From contig NZ_FNYS01000001.1 of NCBI RefSeq assembly GCF_900109075.1, forward strand, positions 310,001 through 374,000: a stretch of DNA of 64,000 nucleotides, read 5' to 3'. Below the pieces are notes generated by a model. That model worked only from the letters and a program-made list of their open reading frames with translations. It did no database searches and was not told where the DNA came from. The stretch is from Myroides marinus. GTDB lineage: Bacteria > Bacteroidota > Bacteroidia > Flavobacteriales > Flavobacteriaceae. A program made the position numbers and the translations under genes. Numbering within the stretch: the stretch's first letter is position 1; every line of letters begins with the position of its first letter. Shown piece by piece: positions 44,307 through 53,368 of this stretch.

Positions 44307-46757
44307 CTATTCGTATTTGATATACTTCAACACATCTATTTTTGTCGCTCTATATGCTCTACTCAATACTATTGATAAGGTCAATACCACTATCAACAAC
44401 AAACTATACACATATACATCCCATCCTATATCTATGCGATAAGCATAGTTAGTCAACCATTTATTTAAAAAGTAATAACTCGGAAACACAGCAATACCAA
44501 AGCCTATCAAACAATAAACAAAATACTGTATTGACAACAGCTTCAACAATCCAAAAGTATTTGCTCCCAATACCTTGCGGATAGCTACTTCTTTTAACTT
44601 CGTTCCTATTGTGAAAGACGATACTGCAAACAATCCAAATAGAGCAATGAATACAACTACAATACTTAGAATATTAAATATCCTCTTCTCCATCTGTACC
44701 TTATTAAAGGTCTCTGCGAATTGCTTATCTACAAATTTGTATTTAAACACATCTCTTTCTTCTATATTATATTTCTTCCACAGCTTTTCGATATCTACAA
44801 TAGTCTTGCTAAAATATTCTGGGGAAACCTTTATGTATATAACAGAATACATTCCATAGCTATGCTTAGTCTCAGGCATATAAGAATATACAAATGGCAA
44901 TATTTTCTCTTCAAGTCCCTCAACATTAAAGTCTTTAATTATTCCTACTATTGTTTTCTTCTTGCCGAGAAGTTCTATTGGAGTATCAAGAGGTTTAGCT
45001 AAATTCATTGTACGAACAAAAGTCTCATTCACCAGTACATTATCTAAACTATCTGAAGATAATTTAGCAGATAGCATCCTCCCTTCTTTTAATTTAATCT
45101 CTAATACATCAAAGAAATTATAGTCTATCATAGCATTATTAATCATCACATTCTCAATTCCATTATTATGATAAGTACCAAATACACCTCCTCGATTACC
45201 TACGAAACTTACATTACTAGTAGATACTAACTCTACTCCTGCTATTTTCTCTAGTTCTGATTTAAAGCTTGCATACTTAATAGCACGCTTTCCTGTATAC
45301 TTACTACTACTTAGAAACTCTATATTAATAACTTGATCTCCTTTAAAACCAAGACTTTTATTGAGCATATAGTTTACTTGTTCATTTACGATGATAGAAC
45401 CAATAATAAAGAAACAAGCTATTGTAAATTGAAGAACTAAAAATCCATTACTAAGCCATTTACCTCCTTTAGTCCCTATTATATTTCCTTTTAATAGTTT
45501 GACAGTCTCAAATCTTGAAACAAGAAAAGCAGGGATACTACCACACATCAGAATCATTAAAGCAGCAATAACGATAAGAACAGCTAAATCATTTATAAAC
45601 GAAAATGTGATATTCGTCTCTAAATACGCATTAATATAAGGTAGAATGAGTTCAATAATACAAATAGCTAATACCAGAGAAATAATAACTACAATAGCAG
45701 TTTCAAAAATATTCTGTTGATAAAAATTTTTCTTACCTGCACCAACTACTCTTCTCATTCCTATTTCTTTTCCTCTACTCACTACTTGCGTTAATGATAG
45801 ATTGACATAATTAAAAATAGAAAGCAAGAGTATCGTAATAGATAAAAAAATACTAATATTTATCATTTGTACATTGGCACTACCCACTGGGAACAACCTT
45901 TTATTCGGTAGCATACGAGAATCTGCAAGTTTATTTAATACAATATCTCCCGTATAGTATTTAAAAGGCTCTTCTTCTTTATATTGTTCTAATGTTAGAC
46001 CATCTTTCTCTGCATTAGGAATAGCAACGTATTTATCCCTAAGTTCCTCTATAGCTTTTTTAATTTTATCAGGATGTTTAGTCTTCACACATAGAATTAA
46101 TCCAAAACTCCCCCAGTCATCACTATCACTAGGCTTTATAGATAAATTATTCATAACTGCATTAGGAGCAAAAGAACTGCGTAGATCCCCTATTTTATAT
46201 ACACCTGAAATAACAAATTTGGTATTACCCTTTTCATCATATTCAGGATCAATAGCTTCTATTATCTTACCTATTGGGTTTACTCCTTCCCCGAACAATG
46301 CTTCAGATATTTTAATATCTATGGCTACATCATTAGGATTAACCAATGCTTTTTCAGCATTGCCATACACAAACTCAAATGGAAAAAATTCAAAGTAGTT
46401 ATCTTGTACAGCGTAAATCTCTTTTACAGCATCTACTTTTTTCTCATTATAAATAAAATCTAAAGAACCATTATATCCATAGTACATATAATCATCTAGT
46501 TCTTTATAATTATCCTTTAAATATCTTCCCATAGGGCGAAACTGATCAGTCATCGAAAAGTTCGGAGCAACAGTCTCAACTATATACACCTCATCCTTAT
46601 TCGGATTCCATTGATCATAGCTAGACTCTTCTAAGTAATATAATGATGCCAACACAACTGATGCAATACCTATAGCCAATCCTACTACAGTCAACAAGAA
46701 GTACATCTTGTGTTTCATCGCATTGTACCAATATATTTTCAGCCAGTTCTTAAGCAT
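44307..46757 (-). CDS. MacB/FtsX-type ABC transporter permease, paralogue 2
   Basis: 816 aa, same architecture. Motifs GKEIGMRRVVGAGKKN and KEVAIRKVLGANTFGL, C-terminus IDVLKYIKYE. N-terminal 10 residues are shared with paralogue 3. Gene starts 2 bases after the stop of paralogue 1. Confidence 0.92.
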   Translation of the reverse strand: MLKNWLKIYWYNAMKHKMYFLLTVVGLAIGIASVVLASLYYLEESSYDQWNPNKDEVYIVETVAPNFSMTDQFRPMGRYLKDNYKELDDYMYYGYNGSLDFIYNEKKVDAVKEIYAVQDNYFEFFPFEFVYGNAEKALVNPNDVAIDIKISEALFGEGVNPIGKIIEAIDPEYDEKGNTKFVISGVYKIGDLRSSFAPNAVMNNLSIKPSDSDDWGSFGLILCVKTKHPDKIKKAIEELRDKYVAIPNAEKDGLTLEQYKEEEPFKYYTGDIVLNKLADSRMLPNKRLFPVGSANVQMINISIFLSITILLLSIFNYVNLSLTQVVSRGKEIGMRRVVGAGKKNFYQQNIFETAIVVIISLVLAICIIELILPYINAYLETNITFSFINDLAVLIVIAALMILMCGSIPAFLVSRFETVKLLKGNIIGTKGGKWLSNGFLVLQFTIACFFIIGSIIVNEQVNYMLNKSLGFKGDQVINIEFLSSSKYTGKRAIKYASFKSELEKIAGVELVSTSNVSFVGNRGGVFGTYHNNGIENVMINNAMIDYNFFDVLEIKLKEGRMLSAKLSSDSLDNVLVNETFVRTMNLAKPLDTPIELLGKKKTIVGIIKDFNVEGLEEKILPFVYSYMPETKHSYGMYSVIYIKVSPEYFSKTIVDIEKLWKKYNIEERDVFKYKFVDKQFAETFNKVQMEKRIFNILSIVVVFIALFGLFAVSSFTIGTKLKEVAIRKVLGANTFGLLKLLSIQYFVYCLIGFGIAVFPSYYFLNKWLTNYAYRIDIGWDVYVYSLLLIVVLTLSIVLSRAYRATKIDVLKYIKYE

Positions 46758-46759
46758 TT

Positions 46760-49138
46760 TTATTCGTATTTGATATAATTAATAATATTGATTTGTACTG
46801 CCTTATACATCTTGTTTACTAATACTGTAAATACCAATCCTGTCAAAACGACAAAAGACAACACAAAGGGAAACACAGTTATACCCGTGTGATCTATAAA
46901 CTTCTCTAACCACTTATTCATCAACCAATAGATCGGATAGATAACTACCAAATAAGCCAATATAGTAGTCACAATAAATGGTCTAATCAGATTGACGAAC
47001 AACTCTTTATTACTTGCTCCTAATACCTTTCTGATAACAATTTCTTTAAGGCGCTGTTCTACCGCAAAAGACATCACTGCATATAACCCAAACAAGGCGA
47101 TTAATACTACAGCTCCGTTCCACAACATAAACATATTGCGTTGCGATAAAGTCTTCTGATAGGTCTGAGCAAATTGTTGTTTTGCTCCTATTACCTCAAA
47201 TGGATATTCGTAATCCACATTTACTATCCAGAAAGCCTGTAATCTCTCCAATGTTTCTTCCTTTACCTTTGGATCTATCTGCACAGATAGAGACTCTATA
47301 CCGTATGGCAAAAACTCTACATCTCTCCAGTGAAACAAAAGCATTGGCTTAACACTCTCTTCAAAACCATCTCTATTAAAATCGTCTAAAACTCCCTTAA
47401 TAATAAATGTACTCCCATCATAAGCGATAACCTCTCCTACTATATCTTCAACATTTTTACCTAGTTGATCTACAAACTTTTTATTGACATATATCGTAGG
47501 TAAGTCAGCATCTATATCGTCTTTAGATGCAAGGATATTGAACCCCATCATAGAGATATAAGATTCATCTACACCATCCATAATAAAGTCAGTAATCTTC
47601 TGCTGCTTATAATATGCTGTGTGATTTGTATTTATACTATTTCCTTTAAAGGAGATAGTCGATAGACCTACACGCTCTATACCTTTTATTTGCTCTATCT
47701 GTTCTACTATCTTCGGTGTTCTATACAGCTTACGTCTAATCTGCTGAGTATATAATTTGACTTGATATACATTCTCCCCTTTAAACCCAAGTTCCTTATT
47801 CTGCATATAATCTACCTGGTTATATACTAGCCAACCCGCGATCAAAAAGAAGAAAGCAATCACTAACTGCACCCCTACAAAAGCCATCCTCCACTTAGAT
47901 ATCTTAGTGCTAAGTTGCACCTGTCCTCCTTTTGTATTTTGTCTAGAGATAACACTAGCAAAAAGAGCTGGCAGTAATCCACCCACACAGATAATACACC
48001 CTACAACTAATAGAATAACAGTACTCATTGCTCCCCACGAGAATACAAGTCTCTGGTGTAAGAAGCTATTGTAAATCGGCAAACTCAATTCTACTAAAAC
48101 CAAGGCAATACTCAATGCTATCAATACGTTTAGCACTGTCTCAAATAGAAGCTGTAGAACCAATTGCACTCTAGAAGCACCTATTATACGTCTCAGTGTA
48201 AACTCCTTCGCTCTACTCAATACGTTAGCCTGGTTAAGACTGATATAATTCACCACAGTTAACAGGAATATCAAGAACGAACACCCTGTAATCAGTCCTA
48301 TAGTATCTTTCTTCGTATTCCCTTCTAATAAAGAAGTTTGCTTAGACTCAAAGCGCGCTTCTGCTAAAGGCACTAATCTAGAGATTACCTCATCTCCTTT
48401 GTCTTCAAAGAACTTATTGCGCTTTTTCTTTGTGTAATAAACCTCCTCTAACTGTCTTAAGACATCTAACTGAAGTGTTCCTTTATTCTTTTTAAATACT
48501 AAGCCTCCTACGTTTTCTTGCCATAGCTCACTACTATCTTCCGTATCATACTCTATATTAGCCAGTACTACATCTGGCATAATCGTAGCGCGCTTATCTA
48601 GTTCGTATACCCCGCTAATCACATATCTCTGGTGAGCTAGTGATAGTGTATCACCTACTGGATTCTTATCTCCAAAAAAACGAGTAGCCAAAGAAGAAGA
48701 TATCGCAATCGAATAATCATTTACGAAAAGCTTCTCTTTATCTCCATACTTAAAATCAAAAGCAAAGAATTGAAAGAACGTTTCCTGTGTATTCAGTATC
48801 TTATTTACGATTCCTTGTGTTGTCTTACTTTCACCATAGAAGTCTAAATATTCTAAGGCGTAGTAGCAATATTCATCTGCTAGCTTATTCTCCACTAAGT
48901 AAGGGCCAACTCCTGCAGGAATAAATATAGAATTGGCCTGTTTACCCATCTCTAGGTTTAACTCATACATCTCATCTACCTCTGGTATCCATCTGTTATA
49001 GCTATACTCACTCTTATAGTAAGTCACTGCTAAGATCACAGAAGCCATACCTATAGCCAACCCTATGATGTTCCACAAAAAGAACAACTTAGAGCTACTG
49101 ATATTTTTGATATATATTTTAAACCAATTCTTTAGCAT
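46760..49138 (-). CDS. MacB/FtsX-type ABC transporter permease, paralogue 1
   Basis: 792 aa, the shortest of the five. Motifs AKEFTLRRIIGASRVQ and KEIVIRKVLGASNKEL, C-terminus INIINYIKYE. Its N-terminus (MLKNWFKIYIKNISSSKL) is less like the others. It starts 4 bases after the stop of the DUF2807 protein at 49143, so translation is coupled to it. Confidence 0.92.
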   Translation of the reverse strand: MLKNWFKIYIKNISSSKLFFLWNIIGLAIGMASVILAVTYYKSEYSYNRWIPEVDEMYELNLEMGKQANSIFIPAGVGPYLVENKLADEYCYYALEYLDFYGESKTTQGIVNKILNTQETFFQFFAFDFKYGDKEKLFVNDYSIAISSSLATRFFGDKNPVGDTLSLAHQRYVISGVYELDKRATIMPDVVLANIEYDTEDSSELWQENVGGLVFKKNKGTLQLDVLRQLEEVYYTKKKRNKFFEDKGDEVISRLVPLAEARFESKQTSLLEGNTKKDTIGLITGCSFLIFLLTVVNYISLNQANVLSRAKEFTLRRIIGASRVQLVLQLLFETVLNVLIALSIALVLVELSLPIYNSFLHQRLVFSWGAMSTVILLVVGCIICVGGLLPALFASVISRQNTKGGQVQLSTKISKWRMAFVGVQLVIAFFFLIAGWLVYNQVDYMQNKELGFKGENVYQVKLYTQQIRRKLYRTPKIVEQIEQIKGIERVGLSTISFKGNSINTNHTAYYKQQKITDFIMDGVDESYISMMGFNILASKDDIDADLPTIYVNKKFVDQLGKNVEDIVGEVIAYDGSTFIIKGVLDDFNRDGFEESVKPMLLFHWRDVEFLPYGIESLSVQIDPKVKEETLERLQAFWIVNVDYEYPFEVIGAKQQFAQTYQKTLSQRNMFMLWNGAVVLIALFGLYAVMSFAVEQRLKEIVIRKVLGASNKELFVNLIRPFIVTTILAYLVVIYPIYWLMNKWLEKFIDHTGITVFPFVLSFVVLTGLVFTVLVNKMYKAVQINIINYIKYE

Positions 49139-49142
49139 ACTA

Positions 49143-49898
49143 CTAATTACCTGACTTTACAGAACCCATTGAGTCTGTGTATTTCTTTAATTCTTTCGGT
49201 GTGTTATAGTACACCACTTTACCCATTGAATCTGCATAAGCATTTAAACTCTCTGTCGGATATACCTCTGCTTTACCCATAGAGTCAACCTCTGCTTTTA
49301 CATTCTTTGCTTTTAATCCTTTCCCTGCAAATGATCCTGCGCTATCTACATTGACCACTAAAGATTCTACATCTCCTGTCACCTCTACTCTACCTGCAGA
49401 GTCAACATTAGCCTTCATCGTCTTCGCTGTTACGTTACCTACATATTTAGATGCTGAGTCCACATTGATATTTATCGCTGTCACAGAGAAATTAGCATTT
49501 ACAGATCCTCTACCATCAACATTAATCTTAGCTACCTCACCTGTCACTCGCCCTGTCACAACTATTTTTCCCATTGCACTTGCGTAGTAATTTAGTATTC
49601 CTTTTTGAGATACATTCACTGTGATTTTTCCTAAATTTCTTATACCTCTATTCAGTGATTTTAAGTCAACTATCAACTTACTCCCAGATTGTCTGATTTG
49701 TACAAATTCAGCAATACCATCTTTCTCTGTAGTAATCTCCACTGTATTAGAGTCCTTACTAGCATCTATATTTACGATAAGTTGTGCAGACGCCTCTATA
49801 CTCTGTACATTACCAGAGATAAATACTGATTGCTTGTCTTGTGCATGTAAGATAAAAGACAATAATGCAGCCACTAATGTTATTAAAAAGCGTATCAT
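49143..49898 (-). CDS. DUF2807-type exported protein with short beta-helix repeats
   Basis: 251 aa. Signal peptide about 1-20 (ends FILHAQ), no lipobox. After about residue 90 there are regular repeats of VDSAG/VDSMG (for example KANVDSAGRVEVTG, LVVNVDSAGSFAG, KAEVDSMGKAEVY, AYADSMGKVVYY), consistent with a narrow beta-helix. The family is called head-GIN/DUF2807. It lies between the ATPase gene and the first permease gene, in the same operon as its relative at 38558. Confidence 0.8.
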   Translation of the reverse strand: MIRFLITLVAALLSFILHAQDKQSVFISGNVQSIEASAQLIVNIDASKDSNTVEITTEKDGIAEFVQIRQSGSKLIVDLKSLNRGIRNLGKITVNVSQKGILNYYASAMGKIVVTGRVTGEVAKINVDGRGSVNANFSVTAININVDSASKYVGNVTAKTMKANVDSAGRVEVTGDVESLVVNVDSAGSFAGKGLKAKNVKAEVDSMGKAEVYPTESLNAYADSMGKVVYYNTPKELKKYTDSMGSVKSGN

Positions 49899-49910
49899 AA
49901 TTTTGTGTTT

Positions 49911-50615
49911 TTATTCTGCAAAAACATCCACGATTTTAGTATTTATCTTCTCTGATAAGATCATACCATCCTTCATTAATATCGTGCGTTCTGAGTACGA
50001 TGCATCGTGATTCGAGTGAGTCACCATAATAATCGTAGCTCCTTGTTGATGCAGTTCTGTTAATAATTCCATTACTTCATTTCCATTCTTACTATCTAAG
50101 TTACCAGTAGGCTCATCGGCTAAGATAATCTTAGGATTAGTCACTAACGCACGCCCTACAGCTACACGTTGTTGTTGCCCTCCTGATAGTTGTTGTGGAT
50201 AATGTTTCAGTCTGTGTACGATATTTAATCGTTCTGCGATTTCCATCACACGCTTTTTGCGTTCGCTACTTGGCACTTTGTTATAGATAAGAGGCAATTC
50301 TATATTATCATATACTGACAACTCATCTATAAGATTAAAGTTCTGGAAGATAAATCCGATATTTTCTTTTCTAATTTGTGCACGTTGACTCTCCGTTAGC
50401 CCTACCATCTCTTTCTCTAATAATAGGTAACTACCACTACTAGCATTATCTAGCAGTCCGATGATATTAAGTAATGTGGACTTTCCACATCCTGAAGGCC
50501 CCATCACTGAAATAAACTCTCCTTTCTTCACATTTAACGAAACTTGATTTAAAGCCGTTGTCTCTATTTCCTCTGTCTGAAACACACGAGACATTTGATT
50601 GATTGCTATTACCAT
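49911..50615 (-). CDS. MacB/LolD-type ABC transporter ATP-binding protein
   Basis: 234 aa. Walker [10 protein letters not shown] (39-47), signature [15 protein letters not shown], Walker [14 protein letters not shown]-loop [10 protein letters not shown]. The DEPTGNLD and NPKIILAD pattern is typical of the LolD/MacB/FtsE ATPases that drive MacB-type permeases. It is the only ATPase in the operon and must serve all five permeases if they are all active. It lies 3 bases from the adaptor gene. Confidence 0.96.
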   Translation of the reverse strand: MVIAINQMSRVFQTEEIETTALNQVSLNVKKGEFISVMGPSGCGKSTLLNIIGLLDNASSGSYLLLEKEMVGLTESQRAQIRKENIGFIFQNFNLIDELSVYDNIELPLIYNKVPSSERKKRVMEIAERLNIVHRLKHYPQQLSGGQQQRVAVGRALVTNPKIILADEPTGNLDSKNGNEVMELLTELHQQGATIIMVTHSNHDASYSERTILMKDGMILSEKINTKIVDVFAE

Positions 50616-50617
50616 AA

Positions 50618-51859
50618 TTATTCCTCTATGTTTAAATGTTCTACTCTTAAATAATCTTTATAACTCGACACGATCACCTGTTCTCCTACTTCTAATCCTG
50701 AGATAATCTCATAGTAAGCTGGGTTCTCACGTCCTATTTCTACATTTCTTCTTACTGCTTTATTATTCTTCACTACATACACCCATTCTCCTTTAGTATC
50801 TTGGTAGAAGTTTCCTTTAGGCAGTAGTAATGCTTTCTCTTTACCTGATAAGAACAACTTCACACCGTATGTAGTTCCTTCTTGTAGTTTTAACTCTTCC
50901 TCTGTATCAAAGGCTAAGTGCACTTCAAATCTTCCACTCTTTACCTCTGGCAAAACTTTGATTACTTCTACATTCACTATTTTTCCTTTCATATCGATCT
51001 GTCCTCTTTGCTTTAGTAAGATCTTATCTAGATAAAACTCATCTACCTGAGCGACTAACTTATATCCCTCCATCACATCTAGCTTACCGATACTCTCTCC
51101 AGCATTATACGTCTTACCTAATATTGCCTCAAAAGAAGACAATCGGCCAGACACAGGAGCTTTAAGTAAGAAGTTTTGCTTGTTCTCTCTCAGTTGTTCA
51201 AGGCTTCTGTTGATTACAGCTAGCGACTGATCTATTTGTTTCACTTGTAAAGCATTGCTCTGTTTTTCCTTTTGGATACTCTCTTCCATCAATGCTTTTC
51301 TCTTTTTTTGATAAGCTAAAGCCTCTTTCGTCTTGTTCCAATCACTCTCTGATAATATCTCTTGATCGTGTAACTTCTTATTTAGATCGTATTGTAACTC
51401 TGCATTCTTATAGTCGTATTCTATACTAATCAAATCCTTCGTTAAATTTAGTTCTTGATTGCGAATATTCATCTTATTCACGTTCAAATTATTCATTTGT
51501 TCTATCAAAGAAGCTTCTTGTGACATAAAGCTAAACTCAGTACTCGGATTATAAAGTCTTACTAGCGGTTGCCCTTTCTCTACTATACTACCATTCTCTA
51601 CTAATCGCTCTAATACCGCTCCTCCTTCTGTAATATTTACTAATAGAGAATGCAGTGGCTCTACCTGAGACTGAAATGAAATATACTCTTCAAAATAGTT
51701 CTCTTCAACAGCTCTAATTCTAATCTCTTTCTTCGAAACATTTAAAGCAATATTCTGAAAAAAGGTAAAATAACTAATGAAGCCCAAAGCGATAATACCT
51801 ACTGATATGAGTATTATCTTAACTTTTTTTCTATTTTTACGAGGTATAGTACGATCCAT
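50618..51859 (-). CDS. HlyD/MacA-type periplasmic adaptor of the export operon
   Basis: 413 aa from the ATG at 51859; a longer reading to 51913 lies upstream of the candidate sigma-54 transcription start, so it is disfavoured. One N-terminal membrane helix after the basic RKNRKKVK stretch, a lipoyl half-motif, a long coiled-coil hairpin (about 85-215, rich in K/E/Q/L heptads), and beta-barrel and membrane-proximal domains. It bridges the permease and TolC. First gene of the operon. Confidence 0.88.
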   Translation of the reverse strand: MDRTIPRKNRKKVKIILISVGIIALGFISYFTFFQNIALNVSKKEIRIRAVEENYFEEYISFQSQVEPLHSLLVNITEGGAVLERLVENGSIVEKGQPLVRLYNPSTEFSFMSQEASLIEQMNNLNVNKMNIRNQELNLTKDLISIEYDYKNAELQYDLNKKLHDQEILSESDWNKTKEALAYQKKRKALMEESIQKEKQSNALQVKQIDQSLAVINRSLEQLRENKQNFLLKAPVSGRLSSFEAILGKTYNAGESIGKLDVMEGYKLVAQVDEFYLDKILLKQRGQIDMKGKIVNVEVIKVLPEVKSGRFEVHLAFDTEEELKLQEGTTYGVKLFLSGKEKALLLPKGNFYQDTKGEWVYVVKNNKAVRRNVEIGRENPAYYEIISGLEVGEQVIVSSYKDYLRVEHLNIEE

Positions 51860-51883
51860 TACTGACTGTTTTATAGATAGAAT

Positions 51884-51899
51884 AACAATAATGTGCCAA
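51884..51899 (-). promoter_or_regulatory. Candidate sigma-54 -24 element ahead of the export operon
   Basis: On the minus strand TTGGCAC (51893-51899) matches the -24 consensus exactly; the -12 region reads TTGTT one base too close, so the GC of the -12 box is missing. Predicted start near 51872, about 13 bases before the ATG. The divergent gene encodes an NtrC-type sigma-54 activator, which makes the site more credible, but the poor -12 lowers confidence. Confidence 0.35.
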
Positions 51900-51960
51900 T
51901 CATTAATAAACACATTACCATCTACAAATCAACAACTTAATAATCTGCTATAAAAATAAC

Positions 51961-51976
51961 TGTTCAGTTTCGGACA
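51961..51976. promoter_or_regulatory. Candidate upstream activator site
   Basis: TGTTC-AGTTTC-GGACA, imperfect inverted repeat with 5-bp arms, about 95 bases upstream of the predicted sigma-54 start and in the intergenic region shared with the NtrC-type regulator gene. Position suits an enhancer-binding protein; identity is a guess. Confidence 0.3.
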
Positions 51977-52011
51977 CTAAATCGTTCGCTTTTGAAATAA
52001 ACCCTTACACA

Positions 52012-53358
52012 ATGAGAAAAACTAACGCTACCATTCTTGTATTAGACGACAATTCTGAAGTACTTATTGCTGCAAAAATGCTTCTAAAAAGACACTTCGA
52101 AAACATATTTACGAATAATAACCCAAAAAAGTTAGCTGAAATACTTTCTCAACAGGAAGTAGATGTTATTATTTTAGACATGAACTTCCGAGTAGGTTTT
52201 GAGGATGGTAAAGAAGGTATATTCTGGTTTAAAGAGATCAAAAAGATATCTCCTAATACACAAATCATCTTAATGACCTCGTATGGTAATGTAGAGACTG
52301 CTGTAGAGGGTATCAAACTCGGAGCCGTAGACTATATCCTAAAGCCATGGAATAATGAATCCCTTATCGAAACAGTAAAAGGCGTAGTCAAACAACTTCG
52401 TAAAAAAGAAACTGTAGCTGACAGACCACAGAAAGAAGACAATGTATTCATCGGTCAGGCTCCTAGCATACAGAAGGTATATACGATGGCAAGCCGCGTA
52501 GCTAAGACTGATGTAAACGCATTAATCCTAGGAGAGAATGGTACAGGTAAATATGTATTAGCTAAACATATCCATGACAACTCTCCTCGAAAAGACCAAC
52601 CGTTTATACATGTAGACTTAGGGTCTCTTAACGAGAATTTATTTGAAAGTGAGTTATTCGGTTATGCCAAAGGAGCATTTACTGATGCAAAACAAGATAC
52701 AGAAGGTCGCTTCGAAGCTGCTAATGGTGGAACTATATTCTTAGACGAGATAGGTAATGTACCACTTCATCTACAGGCGAAGTTGCTACAGGTGATCCAA
52801 TCTAAAAGTGTTATCCGATTAGGAGAATCTAAGTCACGTCCTGTGGATATCCGTATTATCACTGCGACTAACGCTAATATAGAACAAGAGGTAAACGATA
52901 AGCTATTTAGAGAAGACCTTTACTACCGTATCAACACAGTGACATTACAGCTACCTCCACTTAGAGAACGTCAAGAAGATATCTTACCTCTATTACATTT
53001 CTTTATCGAAGAGTATGCAGATAAGTATGAGCGCTCTGCTCCTACTATCAGTTCGTCTACCCAACAATCATTAACGTGTTATGACTGGAAGGGTAATATA
53101 CGTGAGATGCAAAATAGAGTAGAACGTGCACTAATTCTAACAGAAGAAGATGAGCTAAACCTGAGTGACTTCGGAATATCTCCAACGATGATTAATGACA
53201 ATGTTACTGAGGAGAATACACTACAAGACATGGAGCGCAACTCTATCCTAAAAGCATTAGAGAAATACGATGGTAATATCTCTCAAACTGCAGAAGAGCT
53301 AGGACTATCTAGAGCTGCACTATACAGAAGATTAGAAAAATACAATATTAAAAACTAA
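52012..53358 (+). CDS. Sigma-54-dependent NtrC-type response regulator
   Basis: 448 aa. Receiver domain (about 8-125, phosphoacceptor D56 in ILDMNF), AAA+ domain (about 145-380) with Walker A GENGTGKY (174-181), the sigma-54 contact loop GAFTDA (221-226, usually GAFTGA), GGTIFLDEIG Walker B, and a C-terminal Fis-type helix-turn-helix (about 410-448, SQTAEELGLSRAALYRRLEKY). It is divergent from the export operon and is followed after 10 bases by its kinase gene. Confidence 0.95.
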   Translation: MRKTNATILVLDDNSEVLIAAKMLLKRHFENIFTNNNPKKLAEILSQQEVDVIILDMNFRVGFEDGKEGIFWFKEIKKISPNTQIILMTSYGNVETAVEGIKLGAVDYILKPWNNESLIETVKGVVKQLRKKETVADRPQKEDNVFIGQAPSIQKVYTMASRVAKTDVNALILGENGTGKYVLAKHIHDNSPRKDQPFIHVDLGSLNENLFESELFGYAKGAFTDAKQDTEGRFEAANGGTIFLDEIGNVPLHLQAKLLQVIQSKSVIRLGESKSRPVDIRIITATNANIEQEVNDKLFREDLYYRINTVTLQLPPLRERQEDILPLLHFFIEEYADKYERSAPTISSSTQQSLTCYDWKGNIREMQNRVERALILTEEDELNLSDFGISPTMINDNVTEENTLQDMERNSILKALEKYDGNISQTAEELGLSRAALYRRLEKYNIKN

Positions 53359-53368
53359 GTTATATCAG

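Noticed and set aside
34818-51859. Export operon as a horizontally acquired island
   Set aside because: No integrase, tRNA, direct-repeat boundary or obvious composition change at either end; the flanks are ordinary genes. Duplication within the lineage explains the paralogues.
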